From NCBI RefSeq assembly GCF_902833085.1, contig NZ_CADFEB010000012.1:1-64000 (forward strand): 64,000 bases of DNA, written 5' to 3'. Numbering within the stretch: the first letter of the stretch is position 1; each line of letters opens with the position of its first letter. The stretch comes from Burkholderia ubonensis (GTDB taxonomy: Bacteria; Pseudomonadota; Gammaproteobacteria; Burkholderiales; Burkholderiaceae). The notes under the pieces were generated by a model. It was given only the letters and a program-made list of their open reading frames with translations. It was not told the origin of the DNA and ran no database searches. Of this stretch, positions 1 through 8,600 are shown in pieces. Position numbers and translations under genes: made by a program.

Positions 1-1224
1 GGTCAGCTCGGCCACCTGCGCGCGCACGCGCTCGATCGTCGCTGCATCTTCCGGGTTGTCGAGCACGTCGGCGATCAGGTTGCCGACCAGCTCCGCTTCG
101 GCCGTGCCGAAGCCGCGCGTCGTCATCGCCGGCGAGCCGAGACGGACACCGCTCGTCACGAACGGCTTTTCCGGATCGTTCGGGATCGCGTTCTTGTTGA
201 CCGTGATGTGCGCGGCGCCGAGCGCGGCTTCCGCCGCCTTGCCGGTGATGTGCTTCGCACGCAGGTCCACCAGCATCACGTGGCTTTCGGTGCGGCCCGA
301 CACGATGCGCAGGCCGCGCTTGACCAGCGTCTCGGCCAGCACGCGCGCGTTCTCGACCACCTTCTGCTGGTACGCCTTGAAGTCCGGCGACAGCGCTTCC
401 TTGAACGCGACCGCCTTCGCGGCGATCACGTGCATCAGCGGACCGCCCTGGATGCCCGGGAAGATCGCCGAGTTGATCTGCTTCTCGTACTCGGCCTTCA
501 TCAGGATCACGCCGCCGCGCGGGCCGCGCAGGCTCTTGTGGGTCGTGGTCGTGACGAAATCGGCGTGCGGCACCGGGTTCGGGTAGACGCCCGCGGCGAT
601 CAGGCCCGCGTAGTGCGCCATGTCGACCATCAGGTACGCGCCGACCGACTTCGCGATCTTCGCGAGACGCTCGAAGTCGATCTTCAGCGCGAACGCCGAC
701 GCGCCCGCGACGATCAGCTTCGGCTTGTGCTCCTGCGCAAGCTGCTCGGCCGCTTCGTAGTCGATGTCTTCGCTTTCGTTCAGGCCGTAGCTGACGACGT
801 TGAACCACTTGCCCGACATGTTCACGGGCGAGCCGTGCGTCAGGTGGCCGCCGTGCGCGAGGCTCATGCCCATGATCGTGTCGCCCGGCTTGAGCATCGC
901 GAAGAACACGCCCTGGTTCGCCTGCGAGCCCGAGTTCGGCTGGACGTTCGCGGCTTCGGCGCCGAACAGTTCCTTCACGCGGTCGATCGCGAGCTGCTCG
1001 ACGACGTCGACGTATTCGCAGCCGCCGTAATAGCGCTTGCCCGGGTAGCCTTCGGCGTACTTGTTCGTGAGCTGCGAGCCCTGCGCGGCCATCACGGCCG
1101 GGCTCGTGTAGTTTTCCGACGCGATCAGCTCGATGTGATCTTCCTGGCGGCGGTTTTCCTGCTCGATCGCTGCAAAGACTTCGGGATCGACGTTCGCAAT
1201 GGTGCTTTGGGCTCTGTCAAACAT
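1..1224 (-). CDS. glyA: Serine hydroxymethyltransferase, C-terminus cut by window edge
   Basis: PLP enzyme that interconverts serine and glycine while transferring the one-carbon unit to tetrahydrofolate in the cytosol. The minus-strand reading from ATG at 1224 begins MFDRAQSTIANVDPEVFAAI and contains the PLP-lysine motif TTTTHKSLRGPRGG and the N-terminal signature ELIASENYTSP, both typical of GlyA. 408 codons are visible. The family is about 415 residues, so only a few C-terminal residues are missing past the left edge. No frameshift is seen. About 415 bp separate it from the divergent ydfG. The family call is secure; the true stop cannot be seen. Confidence 0.97.
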   Translation of the reverse strand, partial: MFDRAQSTIANVDPEVFAAIEQENRRQEDHIELIASENYTSPAVMAAQGSQLTNKYAEGYPGKRYYGGCEYVDVVEQLAIDRVKELFGAEAANVQPNSGSQANQGVFFAMLKPGDTIMGMSLAHGGHLTHGSPVNMSGKWFNVVSYGLNESEDIDYEAAEQLAQEHKPKLIVAGASAFALKIDFERLAKIAKSVGAYLMVDMAHYAGLIAAGVYPNPVPHADFVTTTTHKSLRGPRGGVILMKAEYEKQINSAIFPGIQGGPLMHVIAAKAVAFKEALSPDFKAYQQKVVENARVLAETLVKRGLRIVSGRTESHVMLVDLRAKHITGKAAEAALGAAHITVNKNAIPNDPEKPFVTSGVRLGSPAMTTRGFGTAEAELVGNLIADVLDNPEDAATIERVRAQVAELT

Positions 1225-1639
1225 ACGGTTTCCGTTAAGTGTGTACAGGTTGACCGGGGTGGCCGAGTACATTGCGCTGCTGGCGGCACCAGCTCGACGT
1301 GGCGGAAGGATCCGTATGACGCGAGGCAGGGACAGCCACCGGCGATGCACGCGACGGCGCACAACGGCTGCCCAGGCGAACGGCAAAAACGGCGCCCTGC
1401 GCTTCACGGTGGGATGCTCCACCTTGAACCCGAGGGTTCTATCGCCAGTCACGCAGGGGTGATGAGCGCGTTAGTTTATTGGATGCGTCATGAATAGGCA
1501 ACCGCGCGGCGGCCACCGCAAACAAACGGGGACAGAGTTGCGTCGCCCGCGCCGGCTGAGTTTTGTGCCTTGCCGCGGTGCGGCAATCTCAGTAGGCTTG
1601 CAGGTTCCCCACCCGCTACCCAACCGACCAGGAGCAGCA
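1225..1639. other. Intergenic region between glyA and ydfG
   Basis: About 415 bp between divergent genes, which must hold both promoters. Reading frames across it are shadows without family resemblance. No convincing RNA element, repeat or riboswitch is visible. Confidence 0.5.
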
Positions 1640-2386
1640 ATGATCGTGTTCGTCACAGGCGCGTCCGCCGGCTTCGGCGCCGCCATCGCCCGTGCCTTCG
1701 TCAACGGCGGCCACCGCGTCGTCGCGACCGCGCGCCGCAAGGATCGTCTCGACGCGCTCGCGGCCGAGCTCGGCGACGCACTGCTGCCGCTCGAGCTCGA
1801 CGTGCGCGACCGCGCCGCCGTCGAAGCCGTGCCGGCCGCCCTTCCCGCCGAGTTCGCCGCGCTCGACGTGCTCGTCAACAACGCCGGTCTCGCACTCGGC
1901 GTCGAGCCTGCCCACAAGGCCAGCCTCGACGAGTGGCAGACGATGATCGACACCAACTGCTCGGGCCTCGTGACGGTTACGCACGCGCTGCTGCCGGGCA
2001 TGATCGCGCGCGGCCGCGGCCATATCTTCAACCTCGGCTCGGTTGCCGGCACCTACCCGTACCCGGGCGGCAACGTCTACGGCGCGACCAAGGCTTTCGT
2101 CAGACAATTCAGCCTGAACCTGCGCGCCGACCTGATCGGCACGCCGCTGCGCGTCACCGACATCGAGCCGGGCCTGTGCGGCGGCACCGAATTCTCGAAC
2201 GTCCGCTTCCGCGGCGACGACGCGAAGGCGGCCGGCGTGTACGCGAACGTCCAGCCGCTCACGGCCGAGGACATCGCCGACACGATCTACTGGATCGCGA
2301 CGCGTCCCGCGCACGTGAACATCAACACGATCGAGATGATGCCGGTCGCCCAGGCGCCGGCCGGCCTCACCGTCCATCGCGGCTGA
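1640..2386 (+). CDS. ydfG: NADP-dependent 3-hydroxy acid dehydrogenase, YdfG type SDR
   Basis: Short-chain dehydrogenase of 248 aa, the same length as E. coli YdfG, which oxidises L-allo-threonine, serine and 3-hydroxypropionate-like substrates with NADP. Visible elements are the nucleotide-binding motif TGASAGFG (residues 6-13), NNAG (80-83), catalytic Ser134, and the Tyr147-x3-Lys151 pair in VYGATKAF. The C-terminal NVRFRGDD and HVNINTIEMMPV stretches match YdfG closely. ATG 1640 is chosen because it follows AGGAG at about 1629-1633 and gives the family N-terminus MIVFVTGA. A longer reading from 1490 has no family support. Confidence 0.93.
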   Translation: MIVFVTGASAGFGAAIARAFVNGGHRVVATARRKDRLDALAAELGDALLPLELDVRDRAAVEAVPAALPAEFAALDVLVNNAGLALGVEPAHKASLDEWQTMIDTNCSGLVTVTHALLPGMIARGRGHIFNLGSVAGTYPYPGGNVYGATKAFVRQFSLNLRADLIGTPLRVTDIEPGLCGGTEFSNVRFRGDDAKAAGVYANVQPLTAEDIADTIYWIATRPAHVNINTIEMMPVAQAPAGLTVHRG

Positions 2387-2474
2387 CGGTCCGCCGCGAG
2401 CCGCCCCGGCGGCCGGCTCGCGGCCGGGAACATTCCGTTACGAATCGGTTGCGAAGCGGCCTCCCCGCTTCCGG

Positions 2475-2480
2475 TAAAAT
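2475..2480 (+). promoter_or_regulatory. -10-like TAAAAT just upstream of ybgC
   Basis: TAAAAT lies 7 nt before the ybgC ATG at 2488, and no Shine-Dalgarno sequence is visible between. TTGCGA at 2449-2454 could be a -35, but with a long 20-nt spacer. If used, the transcript would start at or next to the start codon. Inferred from sequence only. Confidence 0.45.
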
Positions 2481-2487
2481 GCGCGCC

Positions 2488-2964
2488 ATGACTCAGCCTA
2501 CCCGCCCTCCGGAAGCGCCTTCCGGCTTCACCTGGCCGGTTCGCGTGTATTACGAGGATACCGACGCAGGCGGCATCGTCTTCTATGCCAACTACCTGAA
2601 ATTCTTCGAGCGAGCGCGCACCGAGTGGCTGCGCGCCTGCGGCATCGACCAGCGGCGCCTCGCCGACGAAACGGGCGCGATCTTCATCGTCCGCAGCACG
2701 GCGCTCGACTATCGCGCGCCGGCGCGGCTCGACGATACGCTCGCGATCACGAGCCGGCCCGGACGGATCGGCCGTGCGTCGGTGGAATTCATGCAGGAAG
2801 CATGGCGTGGCGACACGCTGCTCGTCGCCGGGCAGATCCGCATCGGTTGCGTCGACCGCACGGGCATCCGCCCCGCGGCGATCCCGCCGGCGGTGCTCGA
2901 CGCGCTGCAACGCGGGCCCGTCATCGACGCCGGGCACACTGTGTTGTCAACGAGGCTCGCGTGA
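2488..2964 (+). CDS. ybgC: Tol-Pal-associated acyl-CoA thioesterase YbgC
   Basis: Hotdog-fold thioesterase of the 4-hydroxybenzoyl-CoA thioesterase group, acting on acyl-CoA in the cytosol and always linked to the tol-pal genes. The 158-aa product carries the signature YYEDTDAGGIVFYANYLKFF at about residues 21-40, which includes the catalytic Asp region, followed by ERARTEW. It is slightly longer than the about 134-aa E. coli protein owing to N- and C-terminal tails. ATG 2488 is chosen; an in-frame ATG at 2479 overlaps the -10-like hexamer and is less likely. It is first in the run ybgC-tolQ-tolR-tolA-tolB-pal-cpoB, with 168 bp before tolQ. Confidence 0.93.
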   Translation: MTQPTRPPEAPSGFTWPVRVYYEDTDAGGIVFYANYLKFFERARTEWLRACGIDQRRLADETGAIFIVRSTALDYRAPARLDDTLAITSRPGRIGRASVEFMQEAWRGDTLLVAGQIRIGCVDRTGIRPAAIPPAVLDALQRGPVIDAGHTVLSTRLA

Positions 2965-3132
2965 GCCCCGTTTAGACAAAGCCTATGAACTTGCCTTCCT
3001 GAATCGATACTAAGCATGGTTCGGCGTCAGGCGCGGCAGCGGTATTCCGGCGCGCAGCGCCTCGCCCGTGCCGGGAACGCCTAGCCGGGCTCCTTGGCCG
3101 GGCGCCCCCGAAGGGACGTTAATCAAACCTCT

Positions 3133-3810
3133 ATGAACACTTCTCAAGACCTGTCGATCATTTCCCTCGTCCTCAATGCGAGCGTCCTGGCCCAGGCCGT
3201 GATGGGACTGCTGCTGCTGCTGTCGCTGATGTCGTGGACCTTCATCTTCCGCAAGTGGTTCGCGATCCGCCGCGCACGCGCGCAGACCGAGCGTTTCGAA
3301 CGGGATTTCTGGTCGGGCGGCGACCTGCAGGCCTTGTATCAGAGCGCGGCGAACAACCGCCATACGATCGGCGCGCTCGAGCGAATTTTTGAATCGGGGA
3401 TGCGCGAGTTCCTGAAGGCGAAGGAAAAGCGCATCAGCGACCCGGGCCTCGTGCTCGACGGCGCGCGGCGTGCGATGCGCGCGTCGTTCCAGCGCGAGAT
3501 GGACGTGCTCGAAGCGAACCTGGCGTTCCTCGCGTCGGTCGGCTCGGTCAGCCCGTACATCGGTCTGTTCGGCACGGTCTGGGGGATCATGAACTCGTTC
3601 CGCGGCCTCGCGAACGTCCAGCAGGCGACGCTCGCGAACGTCGCGCCGGGCATCGCCGAAGCGCTCGTCGCCACCGCGATCGGCCTGTTCGCCGCGATTC
3701 CTGCCGTCGTCGCCTACAACCGCTACGCGCACGACATCGACCGCCTCGCGATCCGCTTCGAGACTTTCATCGAAGAGTTCTCGAACATCCTGCAGCGCCA
3801 GGCCCAGTAA
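3133..3810 (+). CDS. tolQ: Tol-Pal system proton-channel subunit TolQ
   Basis: Inner-membrane subunit of the TolQRA motor that uses the proton-motive force to energise outer-membrane constriction during division. The 225-aa protein has three hydrophobic segments (about 15-38, 133-157 and 170-195). The conserved TolQ/ExbB stretch VGSVSPYIGLFGTVWGIMNSF precedes the third-helix region APGIAEALVATAIGLFAAIPA. ATG 3133 gives the normal MNTSQDLSIISL N-terminus. tolR follows after 10 bp. Confidence 0.97.
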   Translation: MNTSQDLSIISLVLNASVLAQAVMGLLLLLSLMSWTFIFRKWFAIRRARAQTERFERDFWSGGDLQALYQSAANNRHTIGALERIFESGMREFLKAKEKRISDPGLVLDGARRAMRASFQREMDVLEANLAFLASVGSVSPYIGLFGTVWGIMNSFRGLANVQQATLANVAPGIAEALVATAIGLFAAIPAVVAYNRYAHDIDRLAIRFETFIEEFSNILQRQAQ

Positions 3811-3820
3811 GGAGCGCGAC

Positions 3821-4270
3821 ATGGCCGGAACTCCCATCCGATCCAGCATGCGCGGCGGCCGCTCGCGCCGCGCGATGGCCGACATCAACGTCGTGCCGTA
3901 CATCGACGTGATGCTCGTGCTGCTCGTGATCTTCATGGTCACCGCACCGCTCGTCGCGCCGTCGATCATCAACCTGCCGACCGTCGGCAATGCCGCGCCG
4001 CAGGAGCAGACGCCGCCCGTCGTCGTCAACATCAAGGCCGACCGGACGATGAGCGTCAAGTACAAGAGCAACTCGGGCGCGACGCAGGAAGACACGATGA
4101 CGAAGGCCGAGCTCGACAGCTTCATCGTCGCCCGCCAGGCGGATCATCCTGACCAGCCGGTCGTGATCGCGGCCGACAAGACCGTGCAGTACGATGCAGT
4201 CATGACCGTGATGTCGGATCTGAAGGCGCGCGGCGTCAAGCGCGTCGGTCTCCTCGTCAAATCGCAATGA
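3821..4270 (+). CDS. tolR: Tol-Pal system protein TolR
   Basis: ExbD/TolR family, 149 aa: one N-terminal transmembrane helix (about 27-47) and a periplasmic domain. The helix contains the motif INVVPYIDVMLVLLVIFMV, whose Asp (VPYIDVML) is the proton-path residue of the family. It partners TolQ in the motor that drives TolA. An ATG follows GGAGCGCGAC, and the stop overlaps the tolA start as ATGA, suggesting translational coupling. Confidence 0.97.
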   Translation: MAGTPIRSSMRGGRSRRAMADINVVPYIDVMLVLLVIFMVTAPLVAPSIINLPTVGNAAPQEQTPPVVVNIKADRTMSVKYKSNSGATQEDTMTKAELDSFIVARQADHPDQPVVIAADKTVQYDAVMTVMSDLKARGVKRVGLLVKSQ

Positions 4271-5292
4271 AACGGCAACCCCCGCGCAGCACCGCCTACC
4301 CGCCGATGCCGCCGCGCGAACGCGGCACGTGGCGCGCGTTCGCGCTCGCGGCGTTGATGCACGTGCTGCTCGCGCTGTTCCTGTATCACGGCGTGCAATG
4401 GCAGAACAGCACCCCGGCCGGCGCCGAGGCCGAGCTGTGGACGACGGTGCCCGACATGCCGGCGCCGCAGCCCGCCCCGACGCCCCCCGCCCGCGTCGCC
4501 CCGCCCCCTCCCCCGGTGAAGAACGAGGAAGCGGACATCGCGCTGCAGCAGAAGAAGCGCCAGCAGGAAGCCGCCGCACGCGAAGCGCTGCTCGAACAGC
4601 AGCGCCGCGCGCAGCAGCTCAAGGCGGAACAGGAAGAACAGGCCAGGCGCGCTCAGCTGGCGGCCCGGCAGGCCGCCACGCTCGCCGCGCAGAAGGCCGC
4701 CGAGCAGGAAAAGCAGAAGCAGGCTGACAAGCTCAAGCAGAAGCAGCTCGCCGAACAGCAAAAACTGGAACAGCAGAAGCTCGAGCAGCAAAAGCAGGCA
4801 AAGCTCGAGGCGCAGCAGCAGGCCGCGAAGACGAAAGCCGAAGCCGCGGCCAAGGCGAAGGCTGAAGCGGCGGCCCGCGCGAAGGCCGATGCGGCGTCGA
4901 AGGCGAAGCTCGACCAGGAGCGGCGTGTGCGCCTCGCGCAGATGCAAGGCCTGGCGGGCGGCGGCGAAGGCGGTGGCGAAGGGCTCGCGAAGAGCGGCAC
5001 CGGCACGGGCTCCGGCGGCAACGCGGCGTCCCCCGGCTATCCGGACAAGGTGCGGCGGCGCGTCAAGCCGCATATCGTCTGGGGCGGCGAGCGCGACAGC
5101 CTGACGACCGTCGTCGCGATCCGCTGCACGCCGTCGGGCGACGTATTGAGCGTATCGATCCGCCGTTCGAGCGGAAATTCGGGGTGGGATCAAGCCGTGG
5201 TCAGTGCGATCCAGGCGTCGGTCCCGTTGCCGCCCGATTCTAACGGTCGTACTCCATCGGACATTACGATTACCTTCAAGGCGGCGGAGTGA
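4267..5292 (+). CDS. tolA: Cell envelope integrity protein TolA
   Basis: Energy transducer spanning the periplasm between TolQR and the Tol-Pal outer-membrane complex. The 341-aa product has one N-terminal membrane helix (about 22-42) and a proline-rich spacer (PQPAPTPPARVAPPPPP). A long Ala/Lys/Gln/Glu helical region (about 90-222) and a Gly-rich hinge follow. The C-terminal globular TonB-like domain (about 255-341) ends in PSDITITFKAAE. The repetitive domain II is typical of TolA and varies in length between strains. It starts inside the tolR stop. Confidence 0.95.
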   Translation: MKRQPPRSTAYPPMPPRERGTWRAFALAALMHVLLALFLYHGVQWQNSTPAGAEAELWTTVPDMPAPQPAPTPPARVAPPPPPVKNEEADIALQQKKRQQEAAAREALLEQQRRAQQLKAEQEEQARRAQLAARQAATLAAQKAAEQEKQKQADKLKQKQLAEQQKLEQQKLEQQKQAKLEAQQQAAKTKAEAAAKAKAEAAARAKADAASKAKLDQERRVRLAQMQGLAGGGEGGGEGLAKSGTGTGSGGNAASPGYPDKVRRRVKPHIVWGGERDSLTTVVAIRCTPSGDVLSVSIRRSSGNSGWDQAVVSAIQASVPLPPDSNGRTPSDITITFKAAE

Positions 5293-5401
5293 ACGGAAAT
5301 GCGCTTACACTCCCGCCGTCGCTGTAGGACGGGAACGAATCGGGTATTTTTACTGTCTCTGCGGTTGCGCAGCGATACAAGTCATACGGGAAGCAAGAAG
5401 C

Positions 5402-6697
5402 ATGAGTTTGATGACGAAGCTAGGTTTCAGGGCACTCGTGGCCTCGTGTCTGATTGCGGCGGGCAGCGCCGCTAACGCGCAGGTCAACGTGCTGATCACC
5501 GGCGTCGGTTCGACCCAGTTCCCCATCGCCACCGCGAATTTCGCGAATGAGGCGGGCCTGCCGCAGCAGGTCACGTCGATCGTCCGCGCGGACCTCGCCC
5601 GCAGCGGCAAATTCACCAACATCGACGCCGGCAGCACGCCGGTGCCCGAGACCGCATCGGTCGACCTCGGCGCATGGAAAGCCAAGGGCGCGAATGCGTT
5701 CGTCGCCGGCAGCGTGAACCGCGAAGCGAGCGGCCAGTACAAGGTCAACTTCATCCTGTACGACACCGTCAAGCAGCAAAGCCTCGGCGGCCTGTCGCTG
5801 ACGGCGAACGACGGCACGCTGCGCACGGCCGGCCACAAGATCGCCGACTACATCTACCAGAAGCTGCTCGGCACGCGCGGCGTGTTCGCGACGCGCCTGT
5901 CGTACGTGATCAAGTCCGGCAACCGCTACCAGCTGCAGATTTCCGATTCGGACGGCCAGAACCCGCGCATCGCGCTGTCGAGCACCGAGCCGATCATCTC
6001 GCCGGCGTGGTCCCCGAACGGCACGAAGGTCGCCTATGTATCGTTCGAGCGCAAGAAGCCGATCGTCTACATCCACGACCTGCCGACCGGCCGCCGCTAC
6101 ATCGTTTCCGACCAGAAGGGCAACAACAGCGCGCCGGCGTGGTCGCCGGACAGCCAGACGCTGTCGGTCGCGCTGTCGCTGACGGGCAACACGCAGATCT
6201 ACGCGGTCAACGCGAACGGCGGCGGCCTGCACCGGCTGACCCAGAGCAACTCGATCGACACCGAGCCGTTCTACTCGCCGGACGGCCGCTGGATCTACTT
6301 CACGAGCGACCGCGGCGGCGCGCCGCAAATCTACCGGATGCCCGCCCAGGGCGAAAGCGCCGGTTCGGCCCAGCGCGTGACGTTCACCGGCAGCTACAAC
6401 ACGAGCCCGCGCGTCAGCCCGGACGGCAGGCTGCTCGCTTACATCTCCCGCACGGGCGGGGGCTTCAAGCTGTACGTACAGGATCTGCAGACGGGCGCGG
6501 CGAACGCGATCACGAATACCAGTCATGACGAGTCGCCGAGCTTCGCGGCGAACGGCCAGTACCTGCTGTACGCCACCCAGTCGGGCGGCCGCAACGTGCT
6601 GGCCGCTGTCCCATCCGACGGCAGTGCGCCGCCGCAGATTCTGTCCGTCCAGGGCGGCTCCGTACGCGAGCCGTCGTGGGGACCCTTCATGCAATGA
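5402..6697 (+). CDS. tolB: Tol-Pal system periplasmic beta-propeller TolB
   Basis: Periplasmic protein that binds Pal and TolA. The 431-aa product is close to the 430 aa of E. coli. It has a signal peptide with likely cleavage after residue 26 (ANA/QV), an N-terminal alpha/beta domain, and a C-terminal six-bladed propeller. The propeller shows the repeats PAWSPNGTKVAYVS, PAWSPDSQTLSVAL, PFYSPDGRWIYFTS and PRVSPDGRLLAYIS. ATG 5402 follows GGGAAGCAAGAAGC. A gap of 109 bp after tolA contains no clear terminator. Confidence 0.97.
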   Translation: MSLMTKLGFRALVASCLIAAGSAANAQVNVLITGVGSTQFPIATANFANEAGLPQQVTSIVRADLARSGKFTNIDAGSTPVPETASVDLGAWKAKGANAFVAGSVNREASGQYKVNFILYDTVKQQSLGGLSLTANDGTLRTAGHKIADYIYQKLLGTRGVFATRLSYVIKSGNRYQLQISDSDGQNPRIALSSTEPIISPAWSPNGTKVAYVSFERKKPIVYIHDLPTGRRYIVSDQKGNNSAPAWSPDSQTLSVALSLTGNTQIYAVNANGGGLHRLTQSNSIDTEPFYSPDGRWIYFTSDRGGAPQIYRMPAQGESAGSAQRVTFTGSYNTSPRVSPDGRLLAYISRTGGGFKLYVQDLQTGAANAITNTSHDESPSFAANGQYLLYATQSGGRNVLAAVPSDGSAPPQILSVQGGSVREPSWGPFMQ

Positions 6698-6714
6698 CCA
6701 CAAGGAGAGTAACC

Positions 6715-7224
6715 ATGATGTCGAAAAAAGTTCGTCTGGCCCTGGCCGTGATGATGGTCGGCGCGCTGGCAGCATGTAAGTCGGGCGTGAAGCTCGACGA
6801 AAAGGCCAACGCCGGTGCGATGAGCACCCAGCCGAACCCCGAGAACGTCGCGCAAGTGACGGTCGATCCGCTGAACGACCCGAACAGCCCGCTCGCGAAG
6901 CGCAGCATCTACTTCGATTTCGACAGCTACTCGGTGAAGGATGAGTATCAGCCGCTGATGCAGCAGCACGCGCAGTACCTGAAGAGCCATCCGCAGCGTC
7001 ACGTGCTGATCCAGGGCAACACCGACGAACGCGGCACCAGCGAGTACAACCTCGCGCTGGGCCAGAAGCGTGCGGAAGCGGTCCGCCGCGCGATGGCGCT
7101 GCTCGGCGTCGCCGATTCGCAAATGGAAGCCGTGAGCCTCGGCAAGGAAAAGCCGCAGGCAACGGGTCACGACGAGGCATCGTGGGCGCAGAACCGCCGC
7201 TCGGATCTCGTCTACCAACAGTAA
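6715..7224 (+). CDS. pal: Peptidoglycan-associated lipoprotein Pal
   Basis: Outer-membrane lipoprotein that anchors the envelope to peptidoglycan. The 169-aa product has a lipobox GALAAC with lipidated Cys21. A Ser/Asn-rich linker leads to an OmpA-like domain (about 70-167) containing IYFDFDSYSVKDEY and the meso-DAP-binding region GNTDERGTSEYNLALGQKRA. ATG 6715 follows AAGGAGAG and is 17 bp after the tolB stop. Confidence 0.97.
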   Translation: MMSKKVRLALAVMMVGALAACKSGVKLDEKANAGAMSTQPNPENVAQVTVDPLNDPNSPLAKRSIYFDFDSYSVKDEYQPLMQQHAQYLKSHPQRHVLIQGNTDERGTSEYNLALGQKRAEAVRRAMALLGVADSQMEAVSLGKEKPQATGHDEASWAQNRRSDLVYQQ

Positions 7225-7243
7225 GTGACGAAAGGTTAGCTGT

Positions 7244-7993
7244 ATGACGCACCGTGAATCCTGGCTGCGCGTGGCCGCAGCCCTGTGCGTCGTCGGCGCG
7301 GCGTGGTCGGCCGCGCCGGCGCACGCCGGCATGTTCGACGACAACGAGGCGCGTCGCGCCGTGCTCGATCTGCGCAGCAAGAGCGACAACCTTGCGAGCC
7401 AGCTCGCGGCCGCGCAACGCACGATCCTCGACCAGACCGCCCGCCTCGACCAGCTGAACCAGCAGGTCGCGACGCTGCGCGGCGAGAACGAGGATCTGAC
7501 GAACCGCCTCACGACGCTGGAACGTCAGCAGAAGGAGTACTACACCGATCTCGATACGCGGCTCAAGAAGTTCGAGCCGGAGCAGAAGACGGTCGACGGT
7601 GTCGAAGGCACCGTGCAGCCGGGCGAGACGGATGCGTTCAATGCGGCGCAGCAGCAGTTCCGCGACGGCAACTTCAAGGCGGCTGCCGCGTCGTTCCGCA
7701 GCTTCATCGCGAAGTATCCGCAGAGCCCCTACCAGCCGAGCGCGCAGTACTGGCTCGGTAATGCGCAGTACGCGCTGCGCGACTACCGCGGCTCGACGGC
7801 GACGTGGCAGGGCATCGTGAGCAAGTTCCCGCAGCATCCGCGCGCGGCCGACGCGCTCGTCGCGATCGGCACGAACCAGCTCGAGCAAGGCCAGAAGGCG
7901 GCGGCGAAGAAGACCTTCGAACAGGTCGTTTCGCAGTACAACGGAACGAGCGCGGCGCAGACGGCACAAGGCAAGCTGCAGACCATCAAATAA
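7244..7993 (+). CDS. cpoB: Cell division coordinator CpoB (YbgF)
   Basis: Periplasmic protein that links the Tol machine with peptidoglycan synthesis at the septum. The 249-aa product has a signal peptide with likely cleavage after residue 28 (AHA/G), a heptad-rich coiled coil (about 35-105) that trimerises in the family, and C-terminal TPR repeats (about 125-245), for example FNAAQQQFRDGNFKAAAASF. It is the last gene of the operon; a tRNA follows after 54 bp. Confidence 0.95.
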   Translation: MTHRESWLRVAAALCVVGAAWSAAPAHAGMFDDNEARRAVLDLRSKSDNLASQLAAAQRTILDQTARLDQLNQQVATLRGENEDLTNRLTTLERQQKEYYTDLDTRLKKFEPEQKTVDGVEGTVQPGETDAFNAAQQQFRDGNFKAAAASFRSFIAKYPQSPYQPSAQYWLGNAQYALRDYRGSTATWQGIVSKFPQHPRAADALVAIGTNQLEQGQKAAAKKTFEQVVSQYNGTSAAQTAQGKLQTIK

Positions 7994-8047
7994 TGATGTT
8001 CGGGGTTGTTGACAGGTTCGCAACCCAAAGCTATACTTTTCTTCTTT

Positions 8048-8123
8048 GGGTCGTTAGCTCAGTTGGTAGAGCAGCGGACTTTTAATCCGTTGGTCACAGG
8101 TTCAAGTCCTGTACGGCCTACCA
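8048..8123 (+). tRNA. tRNA-Lys (anticodon UUU)
   Basis: A 76-nt cloverleaf that includes an encoded CCA. The acceptor arms GGGTCGT and ACGGCCT pair with G-U at the first and fourth pairs. The D-arm is AGCTCAGTTGGTAGAGC, the anticodon stem GCGGA/TCCGT encloses loop CTTTTAA with anticodon TTT, and the T-arm is ACAGGTTCAAGTCCTGT. It lies downstream of the tol-pal operon and upstream of accessory DNA. Confidence 0.97.
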
Positions 8124-8132
8124 AAGAAATTC

Positions 8133-8168
8133 AAGGACTTACATTGCTTCGGCGTGTAAGTCCTTTTT
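8133..8168 (+). terminator. Intrinsic terminator after tRNA-Lys
   Basis: A perfect 11-bp stem AAGGACTTACA (8133-8143) / TGTAAGTCCTT (8155-8165) with an 11-nt loop, extended by further T residues to 8168. It begins 9 nt after the tRNA CCA. Confidence 0.9.
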
Positions 8169-8600
8169 CGTTTCTGGATTCGTGTAGGCACCACGAAGGC
8201 ATTTCGGGTCTACATCAATCTAAGCAGATTCATGTCCGATCTGCATCCAGTCCCCTCCGCTCCCGACCAAGCAGAACTGGACCATCTTCCGGAATTGGTG
8301 GCCCGCCTAGTACCGCTCACAAAGCGCTGCAACCGATCCCATGCTGTCAGGCAGCGGTGCCTCGGGATCGCGGCCAATTGCTCGTCATGTATGACGAACA
8401 CACGCTCAACATCGGCCGTCTCATCGTCGAACCATCCCCAATGTCTCGTCACGCTCTACACGTGCAATGCGCGCATCTACCCACAAACGCATTTTGGACC
8501 TGAAAACAACACGCTTTCTCGTGATGGCACGAATCCTCGACAGCAACGGGGTCGAGATTCATGCGCTTGAACCTCGACTACTGCTGTCGACAGTGCCCTG
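8169..8600. other. Non-coding stretch after the tRNA-Lys terminator
   Basis: About 430 bp of lower-GC sequence between the terminator and the 3' end of the immunity gene. Short frames here show no recognisable product. No copy of the tRNA 3' end and no integrase fragment were seen by eye. It may be the decayed edge of the accessory block. Confidence 0.4.

Noticed and set aside
1225..1500. Possible glycine riboswitch or gene before glyA
   Set aside because: No conserved aptamer core or supported frame was seen; frames are shadows of glyA or random GC-rich frames.
5293..5401. Terminator between tolA and tolB
   Set aside because: A CCGTC/GACGG hairpin is present but no T run follows directly, and operon continuity is expected.
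8101..8168. attL-like site or phage remnant at tRNA-Lys
   Set aside because: The hairpin right after the tRNA is a simple terminator, and no second copy of the tRNA end or integrase was recognised.
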